A stretch of DNA of 64,000 nucleotides from Oceanobacillus arenosus (GCF_003369575.1 NZ_PIOC01000033.1:1-64000); one strand, 5' to 3'. Shown: positions 26,848 through 36,295, counted from the stretch's first letter. Numbers and translations are program-made. Notes: generated from the letters alone by a model not told the origin.

Positions 26848-27057
26848 AGAAAGCAGGTTGCAAAAAGAGAAGAATCAAATTGTGTAATAAATGCAATAAG
26901 GAAACTAAAACAACCTCTGCAAAATATCATTATTTTGCGTCTGTATAATGAATTGAAATTCAAAGAAGTTGGAGAAATATTTAATCAGTCTGATACATGG
27001 GCAAGAGTTCATTTTTATAGAGCCCAAAGTATACTATCTCCTGTTATGTTAAAATAA
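26848..27057 (+). pseudogene. C-terminal fragment of an ECF sigma factor
   Basis: The 69-codon open frame ends in a sigma-70 region 4: AIRKLKQPLQNIIILRLYNE, KFKEVGEIFNQSDTWARVHF and YRAQSIL. Sigma region 2 is absent, and a TAG lies at 26845. No ribosome site or start codon serves this frame. ECF sigma genes often precede a gene for a cognate membrane or lipoprotein, and here a lipoprotein gene follows 41 bases later. Confidence 0.6.
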
Positions 27058-27098
27058 TTCATGTGCTGTGTTTTCTAAAATAGATTGGAGCTGTTAAA

Positions 27099-27836
27099 AT
27101 GAGGAAAAGAAGAAGTTTAATTACAGTAACCTTACTAATTATTTTATTTGCCGGAATGTCTGCTTGCAGCAATTCATCTAATGATGCTGCATCAAGCAAA
27201 ACCCAGCCAGATCCTGAAAGTATATCAAAGAGAACAGATAATTCATCTCAATCAAAAGACTCGCCTTCTGAGAGTACGTCACAAACTGAAAATAACGGTA
27301 ATGAACATTCGGAAGTAACAGCAAGTGAAAATAGCAACGAGCAAGCCGATGATAATCAAGAGCAAGCTAACAATATCGACAATAGCAATTCAACAGATAG
27401 CACAATTGAAACAAAAGAAGATGGAATTCAAGAAGCTAATACAACAGACACAGTAACAAAAATAGAAGGAAGAAAAACAGCGTTTATAGAAAAATTAGAC
27501 TCCATCCAAAAGGAACTTGATGCCTTACCAGAAAAGAATGATTCAGATAAAGGTGTAACAAATGCTATGAAAAACTATTATGGACGTTCTTACGAAATGT
27601 ATGACAAAGAATTAAATGAGATTTATGCTTTACTAAAAAAAGAGTTGTCGCCGGAGACAATGAAGGGGTTAAAAACGGAACAAATTAAATGGATAGAACA
27701 GAAAGAAAAGACAGCGAATGAAGAAAGACTAAAATATAATGGAGGGACTTTTGAAAACGTTGCATTATATATATCTTTATACGAATCAACAAAGGAAAGA
27801 TGTTATAAATTGGTTAACGAATATATGACAGATTGA
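27099..27836 (+). CDS. LprI/DUF1311-like lipoprotein
   Basis: 245 residues. A lipoprotein signal peptide ends in the lipobox FAGMSAC (Cys near residue 23). Residues ~25-125 are a low-complexity Ser/Asn/Gln/Glu-rich linker. The C-terminal ~100 residues (GRSYEMYDKELNEIYALLKKELSPE, then KTEQIKWIEQKEKTAN) fit the LprI-type lysozyme-inhibitor domain. It is anchored on the outer face of the membrane. The ATG follows TTGGAGCTGTTAAA. It lies right after the ECF sigma remnant, which may once have controlled it. Confidence 0.8.
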   Translation: MRKRRSLITVTLLIILFAGMSACSNSSNDAASSKTQPDPESISKRTDNSSQSKDSPSESTSQTENNGNEHSEVTASENSNEQADDNQEQANNIDNSNSTDSTIETKEDGIQEANTTDTVTKIEGRKTAFIEKLDSIQKELDALPEKNDSDKGVTNAMKNYYGRSYEMYDKELNEIYALLKKELSPETMKGLKTEQIKWIEQKEKTANEERLKYNGGTFENVALYISLYESTKERCYKLVNEYMTD

Positions 27837-27866
27837 AGGTTAGAATAATTAATCTACCATACAAAT

Positions 27867-27918
27867 ATAGTGAAACTTCATTAAGTGGGGGTCTTACAGC
27901 CCGTTAATTCGGAATAAA
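27867..27918 (+). repeat. Dispersed hairpin repeat, copy 3 (short form)
   Basis: 52-bp form: AGTGAAACTTCATTAAGT, GGGGG, TCTTACAGCCCGTTAATTCG, GAATAAA. It lies 62 bases upstream of the DUF2207 gene. Confidence 0.85.
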
Positions 27919-27979
27919 TCTATTGAATCTTTTTACGAGTTCCCTTCGTATACATATTAAATGAAAGTGAGGGATTCGT

Positions 27980-29665
27980 ATGAAAAAATCAGCTGGTCTT
28001 TTTGTTATAGCATTATTTACAATTTTAATGTTTCCTTTGCATGCATTAGCAGTCGATTTTACCATTAATGAGACGAAAATTGACGCGTATCTGGGGGAGA
28101 ATGGTAATGTCCAAGTGAAGGAAACTCATACTTATGAGTTTGATAGGAAATTTAATGGGATTACTCGCAGCATCCTTCCAAAAGACGGAACCTCCATCAC
28201 CGATTTTAAAGCTGCTGAAAACGGAGCCCCCTTAGAAGTTGAACTCGAGGACGAAACGTACAAGATCTTTCGCGGTGGAAATGATGAAACTGTTACCATT
28301 GAACTTTCCTATTTGATTCATCATGGGGTCGAGGTTTATGCAGATATGGCACAATTTTATTGGCCTTTTTTCGATTCAAACAATGAAAATGACTATGAAA
28401 ATCTCACCGTTTCTATCCACCCTCCTCAACCGACCACGGATGTAATTGCGTATGGATTTGATGCGGCATATGGAGCAGAGACGATTCAGAATAATGGGGT
28501 AGTCACTTTTCGAATGGGACTTGTTGACAGTGGGAAAAATGGGGATATCCGTGTAGCATATAATCATGCATTATTTTCTGCAGCAGCTGTGAGCCAAAAT
28601 AAACCGATTCGTGATGAACTGATCCGTGAACAGCAGAAACTCGCAGATAAGCAGAAAAACTTTCTCAGCCGGCAGGAATCACTCGGTAAAATAGCGCCTT
28701 ACGTAACAGGTGGATTCGCGCTGCTTTTGCTGCTTTTACTTGTATATGGTTGGAGAAAAAGGCAAACAGCGAAGCTTGAAGCCGAACGGTTATACAATAG
28801 AAACTCTATTGTTCCTAAAGAAGTCATGAGCATGCCGGCAACCATCTATTATTTCCGTGGCTATATGTCGGAATTCAATGAAATGTTGACGACCGGGATG
28901 ATGGATTTAGTGCGAAAAGGGAATATTGAAGCTTTGGAAAATGAAACATATCATCTTGTAGACAGTAATACGGATGTTAAGCATGAGGCACAGCTTATTC
29001 ATCTTTTATTTAAAAAGATCGGTAAGAACGGTTTGTTTTCATTTGAACTCCTGAAAAAGTATTTGAAAGTGACCGTAAATCAGATGACCTTTAATAACGA
29101 TTTAAATATATATCGAAAGGCAATCATCGAGGAAGTTGATTCACATCATTTATTCGATAAGCAAGTAAAACTACGCTTAGGCACAGGATTTATCAGTCTA
29201 TTATTGATTCCGCTCATGATTATGTTTGGGATTCATCAATTATTCATGTGGCTCTTCATCTGTTTGATTTTGATGTTCAGTCTTCTGCTATTTTCCTTCT
29301 TATTCAAACCAAGAACAGGAAAGGGACTGCTCATTAAACATCAATGGCAGCAATTCAGGGGGAATTTCACTGGTATGAAATCGAACAGCTGGTATACCTT
29401 GCCAAAAGCTGATAAGGAACGTGCACTCATTTTTTCAACTGGGCTAAAGGATCAAAAACTAACAGAAAAAAGTAAAACCTTCGCCGAAATGGATGCAGTG
29501 GCAAGCGATGACACTTCCTATAATTTATTATTGCTATTATCACTTTTCACGATTGCAAATACAAACTTTGGATCGGCAACGGAAATATCCGCCCAATCTT
29601 CCAATACTACTTCATATACAGGGACAGGTGTGGGCGGCGGTGGCGGTGGATCTGGTGCTTTCTAA
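27980..29665 (+). CDS. DUF2207 family membrane protein
   Basis: 561 residues. A cleavable signal peptide (KKSAGLFVIALFTILMFPLH, AlaLeuAla) is followed by an extracellular DUF2207 beta domain (VDFTINETKIDAYLGENGN to about 205). A membrane segment near 235-255, a cytoplasmic stretch, two more membrane segments near 400-445, and a C-terminal tail ending in a glycine run plus SGAF follow. This architecture is typical of predicted membrane proteins of unknown role. The ATG follows AAAGTGAGGGATTCGT. Codon use is like its neighbours. Confidence 0.87.
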   Translation: MKKSAGLFVIALFTILMFPLHALAVDFTINETKIDAYLGENGNVQVKETHTYEFDRKFNGITRSILPKDGTSITDFKAAENGAPLEVELEDETYKIFRGGNDETVTIELSYLIHHGVEVYADMAQFYWPFFDSNNENDYENLTVSIHPPQPTTDVIAYGFDAAYGAETIQNNGVVTFRMGLVDSGKNGDIRVAYNHALFSAAAVSQNKPIRDELIREQQKLADKQKNFLSRQESLGKIAPYVTGGFALLLLLLLVYGWRKRQTAKLEAERLYNRNSIVPKEVMSMPATIYYFRGYMSEFNEMLTTGMMDLVRKGNIEALENETYHLVDSNTDVKHEAQLIHLLFKKIGKNGLFSFELLKKYLKVTVNQMTFNNDLNIYRKAIIEEVDSHHLFDKQVKLRLGTGFISLLLIPLMIMFGIHQLFMWLFICLILMFSLLLFSFLFKPRTGKGLLIKHQWQQFRGNFTGMKSNSWYTLPKADKERALIFSTGLKDQKLTEKSKTFAEMDAVASDDTSYNLLLLLSLFTIANTNFGSATEISAQSSNTTSYTGTGVGGGGGGSGAF

Positions 29666-29790
29666 GCTTATGTGGCATCTGCTATGGCAGGTGCAGCATA
29701 TGATTTGAGTTCGGGAAAAGGGGCCGGAAAGCCACCTCTGCTCTTTAATCGCATTTTATTAATGACCGATTATATTTACCGGGAAAAGAA

Positions 29791-29821
29791 AAACAGACTA
29801 GGCGAATTACCTAGTCTGTTT
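29791..29821 (+). terminator. Terminator after the DUF2207 gene
   Basis: Perfect 12-bp stem AAACAGACTAGG (29791-29802) with 29810-29821. Confidence 0.7.
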
Positions 29822-29865
29822 AAAATTTTCTCATCAACCTTCTTTGACGAAGAACCAAAGCAAAA

Positions 29866-29897
29866 AGAGATGACCACCAAAAATGGCTGTCATCTCT
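29866..29897 (-). terminator. Terminator of the ArgE/DapE-type gene
   Basis: AGAGATGAC (29866-29874) pairs with GTCATCTCT (29889-29897); on the minus strand a TTTTTG tract follows. Confidence 0.6.
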
Positions 29898-29919
29898 ATA
29901 TTATTTAAAAAACCCCTTG

Positions 29920-31068
29920 TTATTTCAATAACCCTAAAATTAACTGTTTATAAATATCGAAAAATGCAAAGTAGTAATCTTTGTAGACATATTCATCTGT
30001 TTTGTGTGCCATTTTTGTTTCGCCTGGACCAAACATCATGAATGGAAAGTTACCATCTTTATCCAGTAATAAGTTGGATGCATCCGTCACCCCTGGCGAA
30101 CCTTTGACGGAAATTTCCAAATCCAAATATTTTTTACCGAGTTCTTTAGCAAGTTCAACCATCTCAGACTGCCCTGTAGTGAAAACACTTGGCAATGACA
30201 TTGTCACTTCAACATCAATATTAGCGCCTGCTTTATTGTAAATGCTCGCTGTTGTGTTGAATAAGTCAATCACTTCATCGTTATCAAATTCTGGAATAGT
30301 ACGTACGTTTATTTCAGCTGTAGCTTTTTCTGGAACTGAGTTTACTTGGTTTCCAGCATTAAAAATAGTTGTACTCATAACTAATTTACCCAGAACTTCA
30401 TTTTTACGGTCATCGCCATTCAATTTTTCGTCTAATTCCAAGAGATATTCCATCAATGGATTAATCGCGTTATAACCTTGGTCAGGCATAGAACTGTGTG
30501 CTGCTTCACCAATAGACATTAAACGCAGGTTAAGAGATCCTTTGTGCGAGTAAATAATCGTGTCATGAGAAGGTTCAGCTACCCATAGATATTCTACATC
30601 ATTCATATAGCCTTCTTCGTATAATTTTTTAGAACCTGCACCGCCAACCTCTTCACCAGTCGTTGCCATAAAACGGACAGTACCATTTTTTAGTTCATTA
30701 TTTTCTTTGAGTTCAATCATCACTAGAGCAAGGTTTACTATGCCTGCTTTCATGTCATTTGTTCCACGTCCGTATAATTTTCCGTCTCTTTCCGTCAATG
30801 TGAACGGATCCGTTGTCCACTCTTTTTTCTCACCAGGAGAAACGACATCCATGTGACCAGAAACGCCAATGACTGGACTCCCGCTTCCAATTTCAGCAAC
30901 TAAGTTAACACGAGTGTCTGTAACCGGAACAATTTTAGATTCAATGCCGTATTCAGCAAATAAATTCTTCAAGTAATTTGCCACTTCGATTTCGTTCTCA
31001 TTAATAGATTTAATCGCTATAATGTCAGACAGAATCTTTATCTTTTCTTCTTCTGTAAATTGTTTCAT
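29920..31068 (-). CDS. ArgE/DapE-family M20 deacylase, paralog A
   Basis: 382 residues from the ATG at 31068 (TTGGAGGGATTTAGC in front). M20 metallopeptidase landmarks: GHMDVV (first ligand, residue ~77), GRGTNDMKAG (bridging aspartate), TTGEEVGG (catalytic Glu-Glu), and MAHKTDEYV (C-terminal histidine ligand). Likely a zinc-dependent deacylase acting on N-acyl amino acids or N-succinyl-diaminopimelate, but the exact substrate is unknown. A similar enzyme is encoded at 42246-43382. It is downstream of, and on the same strand as, the CBS-domain gene but separated by a 100-base spacer. Confidence 0.88.
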   Translation of the reverse strand: MKQFTEEEKIKILSDIIAIKSINENEIEVANYLKNLFAEYGIESKIVPVTDTRVNLVAEIGSGSPVIGVSGHMDVVSPGEKKEWTTDPFTLTERDGKLYGRGTNDMKAGIVNLALVMIELKENNELKNGTVRFMATTGEEVGGAGSKKLYEEGYMNDVEYLWVAEPSHDTIIYSHKGSLNLRLMSIGEAAHSSMPDQGYNAINPLMEYLLELDEKLNGDDRKNEVLGKLVMSTTIFNAGNQVNSVPEKATAEINVRTIPEFDNDEVIDLFNTTASIYNKAGANIDVEVTMSLPSVFTTGQSEMVELAKELGKKYLDLEISVKGSPGVTDASNLLLDKDGNFPFMMFGPGETKMAHKTDEYVYKDYYFAFFDIYKQLILGLLK

Positions 31069-31182
31069 GCTAAATCCCTCCAACATTTTATCTGTCTAAC
31101 CCTAGGTGAGAATATAACCGTATTTTCCCGGAAAGTCCATAAATTATACATGGGACAATGCGCACCTGTCCCTCTATACAAC

Positions 31183-31662
31183 TCACGGGTGTGTGGGCGT
31201 TATATCATCAAATATTGTTTTTGATAAATTATGGATAATATCTCCTCGACTTATAATCCCAATCACTCTACCTGCACCATTCACTACAGGAATCTTTTTA
31301 AAATGATGATTGGATATTTCACGTATGGCACTTTCAAAGTCATCGTCAGGTGCTAATGTTTTAATATTTTTCTTTACCATAATATTCTCAATCGTGGTAT
31401 TCATTTTTTCTCTTAGTACATCTTCTATTTTTTCTGCTTCATCTACATATGAAATATAGTATGATAAATATATTTTCTCTTTGTGTGGGGAAAGAAAACG
31501 TACGATATCCCCATCGGAAATGATGCCAATTAAATTTTCTTTATCATCAACGACTGGTACACTACCAATTCTATTTGTCTCTAATATGGAAATTAATTCT
31601 TTTATAGTTGTAGACTGCTTAACGGTAACTACTTGATGAATCATAAAATCACGTACTTGCAT
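31183..31662 (-). CDS. CBS-pair domain protein
   Basis: 159 residues made of two CBS motifs: QVRDFMIHQVVTVKQSTTIK, DKENLIGIISDGDIVRF for the first; ENIMVKKNIKTLAPDD, GAGRVIGIISRGDIIHN for the second. Such stand-alone CBS pairs bind adenine nucleotides and sense energy or redox state. No catalytic domain is fused. A ~30-residue helical insert (KIYLSYYISYVDEAEKIEDV) separates the two motifs. The partner protein is not obvious; MFS and M20 genes lie on either side. Confidence 0.88.
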   Translation of the reverse strand: MQVRDFMIHQVVTVKQSTTIKELISILETNRIGSVPVVDDKENLIGIISDGDIVRFLSPHKEKIYLSYYISYVDEAEKIEDVLREKMNTTIENIMVKKNIKTLAPDDDFESAIREISNHHFKKIPVVNGAGRVIGIISRGDIIHNLSKTIFDDITPTHP

Positions 31663-31752
31663 TTTGATCTTTCTCCCTTCGCCTGTGTTCTATCCATATC
31701 CTTTTCCTTTATTAGATGCTAGTTTAAGGATACTCCATATTTATCCTTTCTT

Positions 31753-32955
31753 TTACTTAGACATCGCCTCAGCCGCTTGACGATTTTCTTTTTTCTTTCT
31801 GCTTGCTAAAGCGAAGTAGGCAAAACCTCCTACAACAACAAGCACAATACCAGAGATATAAATACTGCTAAAACCGAATGAATTTGCTGCTATTCCTAGC
31901 ACAAATGCACCGATAGCCATCCCTAAATCCATTGAATTAAAGAACAATGAATTGGCGATTCCGACACGATGTTTGTCAACAGAACTAATAATCTGTGTTT
32001 GGAGGATCGGTGTAACAGAGCCATACCCGATTCCAACAAGCGCACCTGCCGCAATCATAATGACTGCTGTTTGGGGCAGTGAAAGCATAACCATTCCGAT
32101 TGCAAATAAAACAATACATGGATAAACAATTTTGCTTGCCCCATATCGATCAGCCCAAACACCTACAAATGGTCTAAAGACAAACATTAAGCCTGCATAA
32201 ACAACAAAGAATGTACTAGCTGCTTTTACTAAGTTAATTTCTTGCGCATACAAAGCTAAGAATGATGCAATACCTGAGTAAGCAAAGGCTAAAATAAATA
32301 TGACAAGCGCAAATGGTGCCGCTTTTTTATCAACCAAATCATTGAGTTCAAACCTTTTCTTTGTTTTTGAAGTTACTTCTGGCTGCTCTTGCTCTGGAAC
32401 ATGAATAACGATTGATAGGAAGATATTTACTGCTGAAACCACAATACAAAGAACGTATGCTGTGGTGTATGAGCCAATATTAGCAAGGTTAAGACCGATA
32501 ACCGGACCAATTACCATTGCGAGTCCCATTGCTAATGAGAACCAGCTCAATCCCTCCCCACGTCTTGAATCCGGTATGACTTCAGCACTGATGGTTCCTT
32601 TTACAGTGGTTATTATCCCAAAAGTGAATCCATGAAGAATTCTTAAGGCATATAATGCCCAAATATTGGTCACAAATGGATAAAATAATGTGCCAATAAA
32701 AAATGCTACTGCAGAATAAATCAGTATTTTCTTTTGAGATCCTGTACTTACCCACTTACCAGCAAACGGCCTAATAACAATCGCTGCAATTAAAAACAAG
32801 GTTAATAATAAACCAGCCTGATCCGCACCCCCTCCGAATTCTTTTGTTAATTGGATTGGAAGTGCTGTTAATAGGATATAAAATGCCAAAAAGATAAAAA
32901 AGCTAATCGTCGTGATATTTATAAAATCTTTTGTCCATAATTTTGGCTTATCCAT
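31753..32955 (-). CDS. MFS transporter (12-TMS)
   Basis: 400 residues with 12 membrane segments and MFS motif A-like loop RPFAGKWVSTGSQKK between segments 2 and 3, repeated as RPFVGVWADRYGASK after segment 8. The ATG follows AAGGAGGAAACATGAT. Sequence pattern resembles the MFS at 55898-57124 and sugar/drug exporters of the YfcJ/YhhS type, with unknown substrate. It is divergent from a LysR-type regulator, the probable regulator. Confidence 0.85.
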   Translation of the reverse strand: MDKPKLWTKDFINITTISFFIFLAFYILLTALPIQLTKEFGGGADQAGLLLTLFLIAAIVIRPFAGKWVSTGSQKKILIYSAVAFFIGTLFYPFVTNIWALYALRILHGFTFGIITTVKGTISAEVIPDSRRGEGLSWFSLAMGLAMVIGPVIGLNLANIGSYTTAYVLCIVVSAVNIFLSIVIHVPEQEQPEVTSKTKKRFELNDLVDKKAAPFALVIFILAFAYSGIASFLALYAQEINLVKAASTFFVVYAGLMFVFRPFVGVWADRYGASKIVYPCIVLFAIGMVMLSLPQTAVIMIAAGALVGIGYGSVTPILQTQIISSVDKHRVGIANSLFFNSMDLGMAIGAFVLGIAANSFGFSSIYISGIVLVVVGGFAYFALASRKKKENRQAAEAMSK

Positions 32956-33074
32956 ATCATGTTTCCTCCTTAAATTTTCTATCTTGTCAATTGATTATTA
33001 ATCATGATTTTTTTGAAATAAAGGTCACTTATCTATTATACGACTATTTGTTATGCATACATAATTGTATTTTT

Positions 33075-33103
33075 TATAGTACACATGCATAATAGTAATA
33101 TCA
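33075..33103 (+). promoter_or_regulatory. Candidate LysR promoter and ATGCAT dyads
   Basis: In the divergent spacer (32956-33127) two ATGCAT half-sites (TTATGCATACATAA and ACATGCATAATA) about 30 bases apart may form the LysR binding site. TTGTAT and CATAAT with a 17-base gap may be the promoter of the regulator gene. Confidence 0.35.
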
Positions 33104-33127
33104 CTAATTAATAAAGGAGAATAAAGA

Positions 33128-34030
33128 ATGGATTTTGACCAGCTTTATTATTTTCAAATGGTTGCCAAACACGAAAGCTTTACAAAGTCGTCCGAAGAAT
33201 TAAACCTTTCGCAGCCAGCGTTAAGTCGTTCTATTTTGCGTCTTGAAGAAGAGATTGGTGTCCCTTTATTCGAAAGAAAGAGTCGTGGGGTCGTTTTAAA
33301 CCAATATGGGAACGTTTTTCTAAAGTATACAAACCAAGTATTATCAGAAATGAAAGAAGCAAAACAAAAAATCCAGGATATGGTCAACCCATACCATGGG
33401 GTCATTTCGCTTGCATTTATCCAAACACTCGGTTCCAGCTTTGTACCTGATTTAATCAGTGATTTTCAAAATGAATTTCCGAACATACAATTTCACTTAT
33501 CACAAAATATCTCAAGTAAAATCTTAAAAGAAATAGATGATGCTAACATTGACATTGGTTTCTGTTCCTCGATAGATTCGCATGAAAGTTTGTACTCCAT
33601 TCCAGTTTTGACCGAAGAATTATTTCTAATTGTTCCTGCTACCCACAGATTGGCTGGAAAAGAGCGAGTCAATTTAAGTGAAGTAGCTGATGATGCCTTT
33701 ATTTTTTTCAAACCTAAAACAGCCTTACATGATTTAATAGAAAATCTCTGCAATGAGGCTGGATTCCGCCCAAGAAAGGTTTTTGAGGGATTTGAGGAAA
33801 GGACAGTCTCTGACTTAGTAGGTGCCAATTTGGGTGTTGCCGTTGTCCCGCACATACCTGACCTAGACAAAAGTAAAATTTCAATGATCCGAATACAATC
33901 ACCAGAATGCTTTCGGGTAATCCAAATGGTATGGAGAATAAATGGATATATGTCTCCAGCCGTAACAAATTTTAAAGAATTTGTAGAGAAGAGGGCTATA
34001 GATACCAAAAGAATAGACATAAAACGATAG
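33128..34030 (+). CDS. LysR-family transcriptional regulator
   Basis: 300 residues: N-terminal winged helix (FTKSSEELNLSQPALSRSIL, EEIGVPLFERKSRGVVLN) and a periplasmic-binding-like effector domain (VISLAFIQTLGSSFVPDLI onwards). The ATG follows AAAGGAGAATAAAGA. The similarity is to CynR/GltC-type activators. Divergent from the MFS gene at 31753-32955, a classic arrangement in which the LysR protein controls export or import by that transporter. Confidence 0.9.
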   Translation: MDFDQLYYFQMVAKHESFTKSSEELNLSQPALSRSILRLEEEIGVPLFERKSRGVVLNQYGNVFLKYTNQVLSEMKEAKQKIQDMVNPYHGVISLAFIQTLGSSFVPDLISDFQNEFPNIQFHLSQNISSKILKEIDDANIDIGFCSSIDSHESLYSIPVLTEELFLIVPATHRLAGKERVNLSEVADDAFIFFKPKTALHDLIENLCNEAGFRPRKVFEGFEERTVSDLVGANLGVAVVPHIPDLDKSKISMIRIQSPECFRVIQMVWRINGYMSPAVTNFKEFVEKRAIDTKRIDIKR

Positions 34031-34219
34031 AATTTTAGGCACAATCATTATTTATAACTGGACGACATCATGGGTGGAAGGGCAGCGAAAGCATGAGTCA
34101 AGCCTCTATGTCATGAAGGAAAGGCTCAATAAATAGCTAGTGCCTTCTTTAATTCGCTTTGTTTTCTATTCCTTCCAAGAGGCCTCTATCTAATACTAAT
34201 TCAGCCCTTTGATTTACCA

Positions 34220-34237
34220 TTATTTATGATAAGACTC
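34220..34237 (-). other. SCC-like attachment site remnant, site 4
   Basis: The minus strand reads GAGTCTTATCATAAATAA; in frame it gives VRYGESYHK and a stop. Sixteen upstream residues (NQRHAFGRVRY pattern) also fit a diverged RlmH tail, suggesting about 50 bp of rlmH-like sequence. It is the left border of the higher-GC GH3/beta-helix block. Confidence 0.55.
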
Positions 34238-34295
34238 ACCGTAGCGAACCCTTCCAAAGGCGTGTCGTTGATTCTTATAAGTTACCAACAGTAGC

Positions 34296-34325
34296 TGCAA
34301 ATCCCTTTATATAAAAGGATTTGCA
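34296..34325 (+). terminator. Hairpin terminator right of att-like site 4
   Basis: TGCAAATCC (34296-34304) pairs with GGATTTGCA (34317-34325), with a CTTTTTTAA tail on the + strand. Confidence 0.6.
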
Positions 34326-34536
34326 CTTTTTAACTCAAATAATACTAAATAATTATTATCGATTATTTTTAATTTCATGCCATTATTCATGCCACGGAGA
34401 TGCCATCGCTGTTAAACATTTTGTCGATTAGGAACAATCTAATATGCCTATTTCATGTTGAGGCAAATATTGAATAAGTAGTAAGGGAATATATTGAATA
34501 TCGTTTATGTGAAAATTGAGTGAACTTATTAGAAAG

Positions 34537-34568
34537 AACCCAGCCCTCTTTTTGTCGAAGGCTGGGTT
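34537..34568 (-). terminator. Terminator of the beta-helix gene
   Basis: AACCCAGCC (34537-34545) with GGCTGGGTT (34560-34568); located 31 bases after the stop codon of the beta-helix gene on the minus strand. Confidence 0.6.
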
Positions 34569-34598
34569 AATTATAGAAGTTAAAATAAGATTTACTAG

Positions 34599-36257
34599 TT
34601 ACTCAACTTTCGCACTGTTGATCCCGTCGGCCACCCTCAGCTTGGCACCGTCTATGCCGTAGACGTCGTTATCCACCAAGTTGAGGTCCTCCCCGTCATC
34701 AATCCTGATGCCGTTGGCGGCCTGTCGAATAACGTTGGACTCGATCCTGATGCCTGAGGGGATTCCTTTACCCCGTCCGTCTGTACCGCTATCCTTTTTA
34801 AGACGGATGGCCCAGAACCCGTCAGTCCCTCCAGTGATATGGTTACCGCGCAATTCCGTGCCCGGCGCATTACGGACCTCGATGCCGGTCTTCGAATCCT
34901 CCCCGGCGGTGATTCTGTTGTCCACGACGAGGGTGTCAGGAGTTCCCAGAATGACGAGGACTCCTTGACGGTTTCCAATCAGGTCGTTGGAGTGCACCCA
35001 GTTTCCAGGTCCTGAGGCGTCGTGCTTGTTCTTGGCCCCGCCGGAATTGCCTAGCGCGATGCCCGCCCGATGCCCACCAACGACCGTGTTATCACGGACC
35101 TCGTTCAGGTATTCACCCTCTCCGTGCAGGTCGATGGCGTCAAGGTGGCTGCCAAAAATGGTGTTTTCTGCCACGAGATTGTTATGCGTGGGGAACTGCA
35201 GCAGAATAGCGTGCCGCAGATTCTTGCCATCCAAGGTGTTGCCGATTACTACATTGTGCCGAGAATCGTTGGTGGCATTCGGATCATGCTGGTCCGCTGA
35301 TCCCTCGATTGCAATGCCGTAGCCCTGTCCACCGGGACCAACGGCGGTTGCCTCACTGATATAGTTTCCAGAGATGGTCACCTCACGGCTGCCCTTGATC
35401 GAGATGCCGTGACGCTCGAACCTGCGGATATCCAGGTTCTTTACAAGGACCTGGGAGCTTGCCTGCCCTTTCTTGGCCCCAATGTTGACCCCGTACATCG
35501 GACCACCACCCGCGTCGCCGTCGTCAGTGTCATCACCGAGTGGACCCTCATGACGGGAGGTGATGGTGAAGTCAGCAACGATGACGTCATGGACGCCCAA
35601 GCCACGGATTACTCGGCTGTCATCCTCACCGTCAAAGGAGGTCAGCAGCACGGTGCTCTCCCAACCTTCACCGCGCAGGTCCACGCCACTTTTCAACACG
35701 ATGTTCGCCAACTTGTCGTCCGGGTCAGTGGAGCGCAAGTCATACGTGCCCGCCGGCAGCAGCACTTCATCACCCGGTTCAGCCGCGTCCAAGGCAGCCC
35801 GAATGGCTGCTGCGTCGTCGTGAGAGTCCGGATCCGGATCTGCCCCAAAGTCCGTAACATCTAGGGTCCTGCCAGTGGCCGGACCTGGTGTCGGTACCTC
35901 GATTGGCGCGCCGGACCGGTCCACCAAACCGGGAAGCTGCCAGTCGCCTTGCTCGGATGAAGCAGGCTCCACAGCTTCATCACTCTCGGACGGTGCGGGT
36001 TCTACAGCTTCATTACTCTCAGATGGTGCGGGCTCTACGACTTCATTACTCTCAGATGGTGCGAGTTCTACGGCTTCATCACTCTCAGATGGTGCGAGTT
36101 CTACGGCTTCATCACTCTCGACAGGCCCGTCGGATTCCCCGACGGTGCATGCGGTCAAGAGGACCGACAGTACAAGGATCACCCACCATGTATGCGCCAG
36201 CCCTAGCCGGCTTTTCTGAACAGATTCCTTTATCAAACTTCTCACTTCTTTCTGCAC
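34599..36257 (-). CDS. Lipoprotein with right-handed parallel beta-helix
   Basis: 552 residues from the GTG at 36257 (GGGAGG ten bases upstream; a TTG at 36293 opens the frame further). A lipoprotein signal ends LLTAC. Five 11-residue repeats (ESDEAVELAPS type) follow, forming an acidic linker. From about residue 125 there is a pectate-lyase-like N-cap (VTDFGADPDPDSHDDAAAIR), then many parallel-helix turns (NNLVAENTIFG, GIALGNSGGAKNKH, GIEVRNAPGTELRG). Such proteins bind or cleave polysaccharides, so a surface glycan role is inferred. The base composition is clearly higher in GC than the surroundings, indicating transfer. It is downstream of the GH3 gene. Confidence 0.8.
   Translation of the reverse strand: MQKEVRSLIKESVQKSRLGLAHTWWVILVLSVLLTACTVGESDGPVESDEAVELAPSESDEAVELAPSESNEVVEPAPSESNEAVEPAPSESDEAVEPASSEQGDWQLPGLVDRSGAPIEVPTPGPATGRTLDVTDFGADPDPDSHDDAAAIRAALDAAEPGDEVLLPAGTYDLRSTDPDDKLANIVLKSGVDLRGEGWESTVLLTSFDGEDDSRVIRGLGVHDVIVADFTITSRHEGPLGDDTDDGDAGGGPMYGVNIGAKKGQASSQVLVKNLDIRRFERHGISIKGSREVTISGNYISEATAVGPGGQGYGIAIEGSADQHDPNATNDSRHNVVIGNTLDGKNLRHAILLQFPTHNNLVAENTIFGSHLDAIDLHGEGEYLNEVRDNTVVGGHRAGIALGNSGGAKNKHDASGPGNWVHSNDLIGNRQGVLVILGTPDTLVVDNRITAGEDSKTGIEVRNAPGTELRGNHITGGTDGFWAIRLKKDSGTDGRGKGIPSGIRIESNVIRQAANGIRIDDGEDLNLVDNDVYGIDGAKLRVADGINSAKVE
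35955..36119 (-). repeat. Five tandem 33-bp repeats in the beta-helix gene
   Basis: Exactly 5 x 33 bp encode ESDEAVELAPS, ESDEAVELAPS, ESNEVVEPAPS, ESNEAVEPAPS and ESDEAVEPASS. The near-identity at DNA level points to recent expansion and likely length variation. Confidence 0.85.
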
Positions 36258-36295
36258 TCTTTTCGTCCCTCCCGTCGCACATGAAGGGGACAAGA

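Noticed and set aside
29672-29908. 78-codon ORF after the DUF2207 gene
   Set aside because: No ribosome site, runs through two terminator hairpins, and has no protein-like features.
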